DNA of 64,000 nt, taken from Dyadobacter sp. (GTDB taxonomy: Bacteria; Bacteroidota; Bacteroidia; Cytophagales; Spirosomataceae). The position numbers and the translations under genes were made by a program. Where the stretch lies: the NCBI RefSeq assembly GCF_017744695.1, contig NZ_JAGIAS010000001.1, positions 401,013-465,012 of the forward strand, written 5' to 3'. Positions 1-8,666 of this stretch are shown in pieces (position 1 is the first letter of the stretch; the number at the start of each line of letters is the position of its first letter). The notes beneath the pieces were generated by a model. It was not told the DNA's origin and did no database searches. It saw only the letters and a list, made by a program, of their open reading frames with translations.

Positions 1-2
1 GA

Positions 3-566
3 GCGCCGTTGCTGGACCCTGCCCGGCCGGTGGAAGTAGCCTGGACTGGCGCCGCTCCGAAACCTAAATGGATATGGTGGACACCCTCCGAAAATGAACT
101 CGCTACCCAATGGCGCACGACACCGTATGCGATCGACTGGAACAAGGATGGCCTCACCGACCTTGTCCTGCTCGACCCGGAAGGTTACCTGGTGTGGCAC
201 GAGCGGTTCAAAGGAAACAAAGGGCTGATGCTTCGTCCCGGCAAGCGCATTTTTGTGGATGAAAACGGAGAACCGCTACGCCTCAACAAGAAAGACAATG
301 GCGGCAGCGGGCGCCGGAAATTTACGCTAACCGACTGGGATAAGGACGGCGACCTGGATATGCTTATCGACAGCCGGAATGTCGACTTGTATGAAAATAT
401 CGGTGAAAAGGACGGCAAAGTGACGTTCCGGGGCAAAGGACCGCTTTCGGAACTGCGCCTGGCCGGCCACGACACCAGCCCCACTACTGTGGACTGGGAC
501 AAAAACGGGCAACCTGATCTGCTGGTGGGCGCAGAGGATGGTCATTTCTATTACCTCAAAAGATAA
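3..566 (+). CDS. FG-GAP/VCBS repeat protein, C-terminal part (5' end outside window)
   Basis: The frame is open to the left window edge, so the gene starts upstream; the TTG at position 9 is not taken as a start. About 185 C-terminal residues are visible. Three calcium-loop repeats of the form D-W-[ND]-K-[DN]-G-x-x-D-L are seen (DWNKDGLTDL, DWDKDGDLDM, DWDKNGQPDL), the signature of FG-GAP/VCBS beta-propeller blades in secreted proteins. Tryptophan-rich stretches between blades suggest a carbohydrate or cell-surface role, but no catalytic domain is visible here. Which enzyme or binding domain lies upstream is unknown. Confidence 0.8.
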   Translation, partial: APLLDPARPVEVAWTGAAPKPKWIWWTPSENELATQWRTTPYAIDWNKDGLTDLVLLDPEGYLVWHERFKGNKGLMLRPGKRIFVDENGEPLRLNKKDNGGSGRRKFTLTDWDKDGDLDMLIDSRNVDLYENIGEKDGKVTFRGKGPLSELRLAGHDTSPTTVDWDKNGQPDLLVGAEDGHFYYLKR

Positions 567-672
567 ATCAGTTTTAACCAGATGATGAAAATGTTGAACA
601 ACCACGATGCCAATTTCCTGACGTTCCATCGCATTAAGAGTACGCGAAAAAATGACGGGCAATTCAAAGGCC

Positions 673-713
673 GGGTCGCGTCACGTTCTTTGCCGGTGAC
701 GACGATCCGACCC
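673..713 (+). terminator. interrupted stem-loop after FG-GAP gene
   Basis: GGGTCG and CGTCAC (673-684) pair with GTGACG (696-701) and CGACCC (708-713), giving two stacked 6-bp helices with a 6-nt bulge on the 3' side. It lies about 107 nt after the FG-GAP stop and has no T-tract, so it may be a weak terminator or another RNA structure. Confidence 0.3.
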
Positions 714-760
714 GCCAATAAACGTTGTAAAATTTTGCGAATTTTTGGTTGAAGTTTTCG

Positions 761-780
761 ATCTTAACTTGGGTTAAGAT
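761..780. promoter_or_regulatory. 20-bp perfect inverted repeat upstream of alpha/beta hydrolase
   Basis: ATCTTAAC-TTGG-GTTAAGAT is a perfect palindrome with 8-bp arms and a 4-nt spacer, 54 bp before the preferred ATG at 835. The length and position fit an operator for a dimeric repressor such as a MarR, HxlR or TetR type. No such regulator gene is adjacent, so the binder is unknown. Confidence 0.5.
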
Positions 781-834
781 ATTCGTCAGGCATTCGGTTT
801 AGTTTTGACCCGAAACAAAAAATCAGCAAAGCAT

Positions 835-1614
835 ATGAACGGTCAGATCGCATCCAAAACAATCGTTTTTGCCCACGGGCTATTCGTAACGGCTAAGAGC
901 TGGGCCGACTGGGTAACTTTTTTTCAGGCCAAAGGCTACACCTGCTACGCTCCCGCAAATCCCTGCCACGACGGCACTCCGCAGCAAATGTGGGAAAATA
1001 CGCCCGAGGGACTGGGCAATGTGACCTTCGAAGACGTAGTTGAAAAACTGGCTGGTTTTATCGACACGCTGCCCGAAAAACCCATTGTCATCGGCCATTC
1101 GCTGGGTGGGCTTTCGGTTCAGAAACTGGTGGAAATGGGAAAGGCGGCTGCCGGAGTTTGCATTGATGGCGCAGCTCCTGCCGGAATCATCCCCACCCAA
1201 TGGAGCTTTCTTAAATCCAATCTACCAGTATTGAATCCCTTCAAAGGCGATTCTGTCTTTTTCCCTACAAAAAAATGGTTTCACTACACCTTTGGCAACA
1301 CTTTGTCCAGGGAAGAGTCCGACAAAGCCTTTGATGAGTTGGTTGTGCCCGAAAGCAGGAATATCCCGCGAGGTACCACCAAAAGCTTTGCAAAAATAAA
1401 CTTTGACAAACCACACGTGCCGCTGCTGTTCATAGCCGGAGAGAAAGACCACATCATTCCCAAAAGTCTCAATGAGAAGAACTTTAAAGCGTATAACGAT
1501 AAGGGTAGCAAAAGGGAATTTAAAGTTTTTGAAAACCGCGGCCACTTTATTTGCGGCGACAAAAACTGGCAGCAGGTGGCAACCTACGTCAACCACTGGA
1601 TTGACCAAAACTAG
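835..1614 (+). CDS. alpha/beta hydrolase
   Basis: This is a 259-residue alpha/beta-hydrolase-fold enzyme, probably an esterase or lipase-like hydrolase. The oxyanion HG motif (FAHGLF) is near residue 14. The nucleophile elbow GHSLGG, the acid in AGEKDHIIP and the terminal His in ENRGHF give a full Ser-Asp-His triad. There is no signal peptide, so it is probably cytoplasmic. A TTG at 805 would add ten residues (TRNKKSAKH...) with no fold value; ATG 835 is preferred because the first strand follows at once. It is a single-gene unit with the palindrome at 761-780 upstream. The substrate cannot be told from the sequence. Confidence 0.85.
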   Translation: MNGQIASKTIVFAHGLFVTAKSWADWVTFFQAKGYTCYAPANPCHDGTPQQMWENTPEGLGNVTFEDVVEKLAGFIDTLPEKPIVIGHSLGGLSVQKLVEMGKAAAGVCIDGAAPAGIIPTQWSFLKSNLPVLNPFKGDSVFFPTKKWFHYTFGNTLSREESDKAFDELVVPESRNIPRGTTKSFAKINFDKPHVPLLFIAGEKDHIIPKSLNEKNFKAYNDKGSKREFKVFENRGHFICGDKNWQQVATYVNHWIDQN

Positions 1615-1720
1615 CGGCAGTACAGACCTGAAAATCAATCTAATACGCTAATTGATATACGTCCAGGTAAAATGTCGGGCGGTAGTACTTCTGCGGGAGA
1701 TGCCTCATACCCCGGAGCAA

Positions 1721-2692
1721 TCAAATTTGATATTTTGAAGGCCGCCTGTAAAGAGCCCATTCAAACAATGAATAGAAAATCAATGCAAACCAAAACCAAT
1801 CAGGCTGAAAGTGGAGAATAACGGCGAGGTGCAGTAAAATAAAGCCTCTCACAGTTGACGCGATAGGCACCATTGCTCCGCGCTCGTTTTTCTCCCTGGC
1901 CTGGTGAGCGATTACCTGCCCGGTCACAATAACCATACTGCCGGCAAGTCCAAAGGCTAACGACCACACATTGAGTTCTGTTTGTTGCCAGAATAAAAGG
2001 AGCGTAACAAGCGCAAAAATATCGCCGGTGAATACTGTCCTGTTCCAGCCTAAAACAACCGGAAAAGTTTTATAGTTGGTAGCCTGATCAGCCTCGATGT
2101 CCTTCAAATATCCGATCAGCACGAAATTGGCATAACTGAAAAAAGTAATGAAAATATAACCGTAGTTATCAATCGGAAAGTGCCATTCATCTTTGGGTTG
2201 CGCGATGAAATAACCCATTACAGGTAGCAACATTACGATCCATGCATTGTAAAACGGACCGCCGAACCAAAAGTGTTTTTTCACGAAAGAATAGGTAGCC
2301 AGACCAAGCACTGCGACAATACTGAGTGCAAAACTGAGCGGATGCAGCCACAGCAATATAAGACCCGAGGCCAGCAGACCGGAAATGCTCACAATCAGCA
2401 CGGACTTGATGGAAATGATTTCCTGCGACAAGGGGCGATAAGGGGCGGATAGCTTGTCGGTGTCGGTTTGAAAGCAATCTGTCAGGGCCTGACCAAAGCC
2501 GTATCCAAGGAAAAACGGCGCAAAAGCAAGCCAGCATTTCCATTCAGGTGCTCCGACTGCTTTACCCATTGCTATTCCCATCGCTCCCGCCGCTCCGGAA
2601 ACAAACAGCAAGTAGGGCCGCATATGAATAAAATAGGCATTACAAAACAGCCTTGAAAATATGGGATAGTACTTGTTAGATGAATGTTTCAT
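1721..2692 (-). CDS. UbiA-family prenyltransferase
   Basis: The protein has 323 residues, almost all in 8-9 hydrophobic segments. The two aspartate motifs of UbiA enzymes are visible: T-D-C-F-Q-T-D-T-D around residue 92 and G-Y-L-K-D-I-E-A-D near residue 196. Family members transfer a polyprenyl group from its diphosphate to an acceptor in the membrane (quinone rings, heme, or glycerol-phosphate lipids). It is the last gene of a five-gene operon, 9 nt after the lipid kinase. Nothing quinone-related is nearby, and the lipid kinase and DUF3419 neighbours point to a lipid or glycerol-type acceptor (inference). Confidence 0.85.
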   Translation of the reverse strand: MKHSSNKYYPIFSRLFCNAYFIHMRPYLLFVSGAAGAMGIAMGKAVGAPEWKCWLAFAPFFLGYGFGQALTDCFQTDTDKLSAPYRPLSQEIISIKSVLIVSISGLLASGLILLWLHPLSFALSIVAVLGLATYSFVKKHFWFGGPFYNAWIVMLLPVMGYFIAQPKDEWHFPIDNYGYIFITFFSYANFVLIGYLKDIEADQATNYKTFPVVLGWNRTVFTGDIFALVTLLLFWQQTELNVWSLAFGLAGSMVIVTGQVIAHQAREKNERGAMVPIASTVRGFILLHLAVILHFQPDWFWFALIFYSLFEWALYRRPSKYQI

Positions 2693-2701
2693 TACAGTTG
2701 T

Positions 2702-3634
2702 TCATGCTTTGAGTATTTTGATCGCTTGCCGCCTGACGATGATTTCTATATCCGTTGACTCCGTAGTCTCTCCATCGCATTCAAATACAATCGGGATAGT
2801 GGAAAGTATGTGAATGTTTTCGGCAAGCGCAGATATCCTTTTTACGCCCGGTGTAAACTTCCCTTTTTCTAACTGCATTAATGTTTGTATAAGCTCCATT
2901 CTTTTCATATCCCGGCAAATATTCAGGCCCAGCAACCCATCGTCGGGCAGGATATTTTGCTTATAATGCAGGCTTCCTGAAACAAATGGAATTTTCAATA
3001 TATTAATATTCGAAACATTCATTTCTGTTCCCTCTCCATTAAATCGGATCGTTACAGGTTTGTTCCGGTATGCGAATATGGTTGTCAGCGCCGCGTAAGT
3101 GATGGCGCTGCCGGTATGGGTTCTTTTTAACCATTGGAGCACTTTTCCCGGGTTGTTAAAATTCGCGTTACCCTCGGCGGTTACGCCAATGCTGGCATTG
3201 ATAATAAAATATTCTTTTTGTTTTACCCCATTCTTGTTGATGTAGCTTACTTCGCCGACGTCCTGAACAATGTACGCGTTGGTGTTGATGCGCACCGGCA
3301 CGTTTTGGACAAAGGATTGAAAAGGTTTCAAAAAATCGTTGCTTGACCCAAGCCCGACAGCGCCAAGCATATATTTAAGCGGTTCCTTTTGCCGCAAAAT
3401 AGCATTGGCGATCAAGTGAATACTACCATCGCCACCCGCGGACACAAAGCAGGCCTCTTCATTTGTGTTAAAAATACCGGCTAATTGTAAACCAAGTTCA
3501 TCGGTATTTTCGGCGATTATTTCCTTTGCAGCAGGTAGCCGATCCATTACCTGATCGCGGATGCGTTCCCATCTTTTCCACCCTGCTCCCTGATGGCAAT
3601 GCGGATTAACGATGATAAATATAGGCGCGTTCAT
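2702..3634 (-). CDS. diacylglycerol kinase-type lipid kinase
   Basis: This 310-residue protein has the DAGK catalytic fold. The N-terminal IIVNP strand is followed by the nucleotide-binding loop SAGGDGSIHLIANAI around residues 65-80, with the invariant GGDG. Family members (DgkB, YegS, sphingosine-kinase-like) phosphorylate diacylglycerol or other lipid hydroxyls using ATP. It starts 18 nt after the GNAT stop, within the operon. In context it may phosphorylate the lipid made or used by the DUF3419 and UbiA neighbours (inference). Confidence 0.88.
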   Translation of the reverse strand: MNAPIFIIVNPHCHQGAGWKRWERIRDQVMDRLPAAKEIIAENTDELGLQLAGIFNTNEEACFVSAGGDGSIHLIANAILRQKEPLKYMLGAVGLGSSNDFLKPFQSFVQNVPVRINTNAYIVQDVGEVSYINKNGVKQKEYFIINASIGVTAEGNANFNNPGKVLQWLKRTHTGSAITYAALTTIFAYRNKPVTIRFNGEGTEMNVSNINILKIPFVSGSLHYKQNILPDDGLLGLNICRDMKRMELIQTLMQLEKGKFTPGVKRISALAENIHILSTIPIVFECDGETTESTDIEIIVRRQAIKILKA

Positions 3635-3652
3635 TGATTGGGGTTAATGGGT

Positions 3653-4600
3653 TTACAAACACCTGACATCTATATTCACACAGTCACTTCCTTTCAAAGG
3701 GAAATCCGTCACGAGGTTGTAGTCGTAGCTATTGATGGAAATGTTTTTCAACATCCGATAAACCGCACCTTGCTTTTTGCAGCATACCATCAGAAAACCG
3801 ATACGTTGCTTTTCAAGCACTTCCAAAACCAGGTTAATGCCTGCCAGGTTGTCGGTGCTATGATTGTAGAGCGTTGAGAACGACATTATTTCTCCCTCCT
3901 TCGGCGTACTCTGATATCTCGAAGCGTAATATTTCCGCAGGAACCCAATCCCCACCTTATAAGCGAGTTTTACCTTCTTAATTTTTAACCGATACATTTT
4001 ATGGGAATGGAAAGCTCCAAGGCCGTTTCCGAAAATTGTATAGTAATCAGGATCAACATGTTGCTGGTCGAATAATCGAACACCGAAGTTATCAGAACCT
4101 GATCCGGGAATGTATCGGGGTTTCATTCTCGCCGATGTCGGAATGGTGAGATAAGTAAAATCATAAACCCATACATTGGATAACATTCCTGAAATCATTT
4201 TTAAGACAGCCGCATTGCTTAGCTTGGCAGTCATGTAGTTTCGGGACATGCCATTTGGAATAAAGTACTGCTTATACACTTCCTTTGCAAGGCCTCTCCC
4301 AAGCCCCTTATTCCGTTGATGCGGAGACACTTTCGCATCAAAGCCAAAACCCGCCTGTATCTGTTCTCCGTTAATTTCAATTGTCGTTTGCGCACCAATC
4401 GAAGTACCGATGATATGCTTTTGCGAATCGACCGCAATAAATGCCTGAAAATTTTCAAAAACGGAAGCGCGATCTAAAAAATGTTGTTTGATAATCTCCA
4501 ACTGAATTTGCCCGCCTTGCACAATCTCTTTCTCAAATTGCAAAAGAGGATCGTTCAGTTCCTCCGAATAGCCAATCATATCATATACAGCGTTGCTCAT
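3653..4600 (-). CDS. GNAT-family N-acyltransferase
   Basis: The protein has 315 residues, about twice a minimal GNAT. The acetyl-CoA pyrophosphate loop is visible near residues 90-105 as V-S-P-H-Q-R-N-K-G-L-G-R-G (R/Q-x-x-G-x-G/A). The C-terminal half ends in a second alpha/beta segment, so this may be a double-GNAT protein. Its ATG overlaps the TGA of the upstream DUF3419 gene (ATGA, 4597-4600), showing translational coupling. Coupling to an aminocarboxypropyl transferase makes the new amino group of that product an attractive acylation target. That is inference. Confidence 0.75.
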   Translation of the reverse strand: MSNAVYDMIGYSEELNDPLLQFEKEIVQGGQIQLEIIKQHFLDRASVFENFQAFIAVDSQKHIIGTSIGAQTTIEINGEQIQAGFGFDAKVSPHQRNKGLGRGLAKEVYKQYFIPNGMSRNYMTAKLSNAAVLKMISGMLSNVWVYDFTYLTIPTSARMKPRYIPGSGSDNFGVRLFDQQHVDPDYYTIFGNGLGAFHSHKMYRLKIKKVKLAYKVGIGFLRKYYASRYQSTPKEGEIMSFSTLYNHSTDNLAGINLVLEVLEKQRIGFLMVCCKKQGAVYRMLKNISINSYDYNLVTDFPLKGSDCVNIDVRCL

Positions 4601-5652
4601 ACTTTATTTCGGGAGGAGAATACCTGATACATTTTTGTGCTTTCTTCCATGGAATGGTTCTCGATATTATTGCGATCCAAAAAAGAGCTTAACCCCTCTT
4701 TATCAATCCTGTTGCGTAGAAAAGTACGCCATGTAAGGGTGTGTTCCTGCACTTTCACCTGTTCTGATACTTGTTTCAAATAGTCGCTGTTCTCAAAGCT
4801 CAGTATATCCGACAAGGAGTAGAATACCGGTTCTTCCAATGTGCCTTTATGGGAATGGATAAAACCTGACACATCAGCATGATGGTAGTGAATGGATAAA
4901 GAAGATGACGCCATTCTAGATTTTATTTTTTCCAGCACCGCTTTTTGAAGCGATGGCGGAAGATCTGTCAAAAGCATTTCTCTCATATGTCCCTTAAAAA
5001 TCAAATGGGTCATAAAACACGAATGCAGCGCTCCTTCTTCTACCACCTCATTTAATGCCGAAGGAATTTGTTTCACCACGGCGTCGGGACTGACAAATGC
5101 GATGTCTTTATTTCCCCATAATCTGTATATGAAGCGAAATGAGAAAATACGGAGCAAAATATGCCATCGTTTTCTCGGGAAAGTTGCGGAGGTGCTATTG
5201 CCTGTAAAACTGCGTTGGAAGCTTTTGCCCAGCATGAGGTTGATCGAAGGCCTCACCCGATGAAGGAATTTTTCAAAATGGCCGGTGTTGACGATCCCTT
5301 TTTCAATGGACAAAAGATTGTCTTGCCAATATTTCCGGCAGGCAGGAGAAAGCACATTTTCTACGTTCTTAAACCATTTTTTTCGCTCATCCGCTTTTGC
5401 CTCGTCGTGTCCGCAAAACCGGAGGTAGTTTTCAGCGCTGAGCATTTTCAATGCGCCTAGCTTTAACTGCAAGAGGAACAGTGCTTCTTCATTCACGTCA
5501 ACGATATGCACGTCTTTGACGGATTCGTTGTCCAATAATGCCAGCACTCTCTCTCCGCTGCCGGCGACGACGACAACCGTACGGCTATTCGTCGCCTGCA
5601 ACAGATTTCGCTCCACCCGGCTGTCTTCGTTGACGTGAGAATAGTACAGCAT
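4597..5652 (-). CDS. DUF3419 / BtaA-like SAM-dependent aminocarboxypropyl transferase
   Basis: This 351-residue protein resembles the DUF3419 family, which includes BtaA (S-adenosylmethionine:diacylglycerol 3-amino-3-carboxypropyltransferase, first step of betaine lipid synthesis). Seen directly: a Rossmann glycine loop V-A-G-S-G-E-R-V-L-A-L-L near residue 30, the acidic strand HIVDVNEEAL near residue 50, and the following L-K-L-G-A-L helix. The usual partner methyltransferase BtaB is absent; a GNAT follows instead, overlapping by 4 nt. The product may therefore be a homoserine-type lipid that is N-acylated rather than trimethylated (inference). Confidence 0.75.
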   Translation of the reverse strand: MLYYSHVNEDSRVERNLLQATNSRTVVVVAGSGERVLALLDNESVKDVHIVDVNEEALFLLQLKLGALKMLSAENYLRFCGHDEAKADERKKWFKNVENVLSPACRKYWQDNLLSIEKGIVNTGHFEKFLHRVRPSINLMLGKSFQRSFTGNSTSATFPRKRWHILLRIFSFRFIYRLWGNKDIAFVSPDAVVKQIPSALNEVVEEGALHSCFMTHLIFKGHMREMLLTDLPPSLQKAVLEKIKSRMASSSLSIHYHHADVSGFIHSHKGTLEEPVFYSLSDILSFENSDYLKQVSEQVKVQEHTLTWRTFLRNRIDKEGLSSFLDRNNIENHSMEESTKMYQVFSSRNKV

Positions 5653-5691
5653 GTCAGAGGTCTATCGTTGGACGATTTAGTTGCGAAGGGG

Positions 5692-6738
5692 TCATGGTGC
5701 CTGATTAAATTCTACAACCCAGTTTTTGTGCTGTTGCATCAGCGACTCCAAATAAGCGAAAATATCGCCGTTTGATTCGTAAAACAAATTCGCAACCCCG
5801 GATGGATGGCACCGTACTTTCATAGGGCCTGACAGGAAATCAATATGGGGAGTATCCACGACTTTGCCCAGATAAACCGGGTTCCAACCTTCGGATTTAC
5901 ATTCAATTTCAAAGTCCTGTTGCTTTTCGCCGGCGACTGTGAAGAGTAATTCGTACTCGCCATGCGGACCGGCCAGCAGCATCCATTCGGGTAACTCAGC
6001 GTGGCGATGCACCGATATGGCCTCTTCCGACAACAATTTTATCAGAGGGGTTTGCAGATCGAACCCTACTATATTCACCTCCGATAAAACCGCCAACGCG
6101 GGAAACAACCCATCGCTCGTGTCTATGCATGATGTCGCGTACCTCCGTATGACCTTGCTCTCGACTAATCTGGCTGCCGGACGGAACCCGATTTCAAGTG
6201 CCTGGTTGAAAAACCGGGAATAGGCAAATGCATTGCCGGCACCCAGCAATGATGTGGCATACAGGCAATCGCCCGGTTTCATGCCGGTGCGGAGCAAAGG
6301 CCTTCCTGATTTAATGTGCCCAACCACAGTAGCGCTGATTGAAACAGAGTCAGAAAAGTTGGTATCACCGCCAAGTACGTAAATATTGTAGTGGCGGCAA
6401 GCATGGTTGATTCCTTCCTGAAATTTTGCCAGCCAGTCCTCGTTTTCATTCTGTGGTAGTTGTAGTGACAGCAAAATACCTTCGGGAACGGCCCCCACTG
6501 CGGCAATGTCGCTTACGGGTGCCGTCACGGCCATCCACCCGATCAGGGCAGGATCCTCATAAAGCTTTGTTTTGATCTCTTCGTGGACGCCATCGGTTTT
6601 CAGCACAAGGTATTCGCCGTGATATGGGATGATTTCTGCGTCGGCCTCCATCAATTGATTCACCTGAAACGGGTGCCTGGTAAAATTTCCGGCAATCCTG
6701 CGAATCATAGCCACTTCCTTGTTATTGTCTGTACCCAT
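5692..6738 (-). CDS. ThiL/AIR-synthase-like ATP-dependent kinase (PurM fold)
   Basis: The 348-residue protein shows PurM/ThiL architecture: V-L-K-T-D-G-V-H with the metal-binding Asp, the M-A-V-T-A-P-V-S-D-I-A-A-V-G-A-V segment typical of ThiL, LGGDTN, and S-C-I-D-T-S-D-G-L-F near the middle. Family members phosphorylate thiamine phosphate or act on other small substrates. No thi genes are near, and it heads an operon with lipid-type enzymes, so true ThiL function is doubtful. ATG 6738 is preferred to a TTG two codons upstream. The next gene follows after 39 nt. Confidence 0.75.
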   Translation of the reverse strand: MGTDNNKEVAMIRRIAGNFTRHPFQVNQLMEADAEIIPYHGEYLVLKTDGVHEEIKTKLYEDPALIGWMAVTAPVSDIAAVGAVPEGILLSLQLPQNENEDWLAKFQEGINHACRHYNIYVLGGDTNFSDSVSISATVVGHIKSGRPLLRTGMKPGDCLYATSLLGAGNAFAYSRFFNQALEIGFRPAARLVESKVIRRYATSCIDTSDGLFPALAVLSEVNIVGFDLQTPLIKLLSEEAISVHRHAELPEWMLLAGPHGEYELLFTVAGEKQQDFEIECKSEGWNPVYLGKVVDTPHIDFLSGPMKVRCHPSGVANLFYESNGDIFAYLESLMQQHKNWVVEFNQAP

Positions 6739-6901
6739 ATGCAATATTTACACTTACCCGCTGATTGTATTCGAAGGAGCTATAAAGGTATTGTGTAAAA
6801 AAAGGATCGCTGCTACTTTCCTGCTTATTCATGGTACTATTTTTCACAAAATGGCCTGTAACTTTTCCCACAGACTGTGCGGTCAGCTACTTAGCCGTCG
6901 G

Positions 6902-7696
6902 CTACCAGCTTGTCCAGCCGCCGTCGACCAGCAGGTTTTGTCCGGTGATGAATGCCGACGCATCCGAAGCCATAAATACCACCGGCCCTTTAATATCCGC
7001 ATCGTCGGCGAACCGTCCCAACGGGGTGAGTCGTTTGTAGTTTTCAATAAATTCCTCCTTCCCTTCCAGCTGTGCCACGCCGGGCCCGTATCCCCCCGGA
7101 CTGATGCAATTGGCCCGGATGTTGTATCTGCCGTAAAAATTGGCCAGCCATTTGGTGAAACCCACCATTCCCCATTTGTCGTAGGTATAATTGACCGGAC
7201 TCGTCATTCCTGTCTGTCCGTAAACAGGGAAATGCGGCCCTACCGCGCCCTGGATCGACCCGATATTGATTATACTTCCTTTGCCTGCCGCCTTCATGGG
7301 GTCGATAACCGCTCGGGTCATGAGCATAAGCCCGGTCGCATTAACGCGCTGGGCTGCTTCCCAGCCGGCAACCTCTATGTCTTCCAGGTTCTGAAATCCC
7401 TGTCGCGAAACGGCGTTGTTGACGAGAATATCTATACGTCCGAACATGTCCAGGACATTTTTAACAAGTGCCCGGATCGAGGACTCTTCTTCCAGGTCTA
7501 CGGGCATGGCGGTGGCGAGAAGGCCCCGGGCGGACAACCCGGACGCCAGGCTTTCGCATGTGTGCACGTTGCGCGAGGCAATGACTACCTGAGCGCCTGC
7601 TTCCGCGAGGGCGGTGGATATGGGTGTACCAAAAAAACCTGCCCCTCCCGTGACGATCGCCACTTTGCCCGTCAAACTAAATAACTGGTTCATCAT
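6902..7696 (-). CDS. SDR-family oxidoreductase (last gene of the catabolic operon)
   Basis: A classical short-chain dehydrogenase of 264 residues. The NAD(P) loop is VTGGAGFFG, then LVNNA, the catalytic Ser in NIGSIQG and Tyr-Lys in Y-T-Y-D-K. Between Ser and Tyr is a long G-P-H-F-P-V-Y...M-T-S-P-V-N segment, which from memory resembles PtmA-type SDRs of nonulosonic-acid clusters; this is a weak link to sugar-acid substrates. It starts 4 nt after the aldo/keto reductase stop, so it belongs to the same operon. Two adjacent ATG codons are possible starts (7696 and 7693). Confidence 0.87.
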   Translation of the reverse strand: MMNQLFSLTGKVAIVTGGAGFFGTPISTALAEAGAQVVIASRNVHTCESLASGLSARGLLATAMPVDLEEESSIRALVKNVLDMFGRIDILVNNAVSRQGFQNLEDIEVAGWEAAQRVNATGLMLMTRAVIDPMKAAGKGSIINIGSIQGAVGPHFPVYGQTGMTSPVNYTYDKWGMVGFTKWLANFYGRYNIRANCISPGGYGPGVAQLEGKEEFIENYKRLTPLGRFADDADIKGPVVFMASDASAFITGQNLLVDGGWTSW

Positions 7697-7700
7697 CTGA

Positions 7701-8636
7701 TTAAATTTTCCATCTTCCCGGCGTGAGAATTTCGTCGGAGATGGCTGTAAACACCTGAGTAAATTCGTTTCTGAGCGATGCAGGGATCTCCGGAGCGCCG
7801 AGCAACTTTACATTCCCGGCCAGCTGCGCCGGAGTAACCGCCCCCACCACAATGCTGTCGATCCCCGGCAGGTCCCTGACGTAAGAAAACGCCAGGCCCG
7901 CGACATCGCCCGGATATTCCCTGGCAAAAGCATGAAGCTGTTTCAAAAAAGGGATGGCTGGTTTTAGATTACCATTAATCTGCCCGGGATCCATAAAAAA
8001 CAATCCTTGCAGGAACACGCTCCGCGCAAAAACCAGCTTCTGCGCCTGGGCAAGACGCTGCAATGCCCCCGAAACGACCAATCGCTGATCGAAGATGCTG
8101 ACCGGTACCTGTACCGCTTCCACAAGTGGCTCCGACAGACAAAATGCGACATCCGCCGGTTCATACACCGATACACCGCCTATATCGATCAACTCCTGCT
8201 CCCTGAGCCGCGAAATGATCACCGGCAATATTCCTGCCACCGCGTCCATGGATTCCTCTCCTTTGTGCAGCAGACAAACCGGCAGCTTCCGGATTCCCAG
8301 GCATTCGATTGACGTCCTGACGCTAGCTTCTACCGATTTCCAGGCCCGCTCCAATGCGCCGGCATCCTGCGGCGCGATCTTGAACTTGGAAACCATATTC
8401 AGATCCGCCCCCTCGCAGGTGGCTGAAAAACGGCCTAACACAGCCTCGGAAGCGCCATATTGCCGCGCGGTGTCGAAAGTGGTAATCCCTGCGTCCACTG
8501 CCGTACGCAATATGTCCAGGGCGTCGCGGTCGCCGGGCATCCCTTGCGAGTTGGATATCCCGTAAGGCATCCCTAACTGAACGGTCCCCAACGTGAGCTG
8601 GGAAAACCGGTATCCTTTAAATGTGACTGTCTTCAT
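7701..8636 (-). CDS. aldo/keto reductase
   Basis: This 311-residue TIM-barrel oxidoreductase has F-D-T-A-R-Q-Y-G (catalytic Asp and Tyr) near residue 55, the Lys in VSKFK, and His in L-L-H-K-G-E-E. The C-terminal NADP-binding segment G-I-D-S-I-V-V-G-A follows. It likely oxidises or reduces a sugar-derived aldehyde or ketone in the pathway. A TTG one codon upstream (8639) is less likely than ATG 8636. It is the second-last gene of the operon, 30 nt after the kelch gene. Confidence 0.87.
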   Translation of the reverse strand: MKTVTFKGYRFSQLTLGTVQLGMPYGISNSQGMPGDRDALDILRTAVDAGITTFDTARQYGASEAVLGRFSATCEGADLNMVSKFKIAPQDAGALERAWKSVEASVRTSIECLGIRKLPVCLLHKGEESMDAVAGILPVIISRLREQELIDIGGVSVYEPADVAFCLSEPLVEAVQVPVSIFDQRLVVSGALQRLAQAQKLVFARSVFLQGLFFMDPGQINGNLKPAIPFLKQLHAFAREYPGDVAGLAFSYVRDLPGIDSIVVGAVTPAQLAGNVKLLGAPEIPASLRNEFTQVFTAISDEILTPGRWKI

Positions 8637-8666
8637 CAATCAATTCTTCCGAAAATCAATAAGCTG

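Noticed and set aside
5692..6738. True thiamine-phosphate kinase
   Set aside because: No thiamine genes or TPP riboswitch near; operon partners are lipid enzymes. Kept only as ThiL-like fold.
6719..7684. Plus-strand frame of 321 codons
   Set aside because: It lies opposite the SDR gene at 6902 and has no recognisable fold or start signal.
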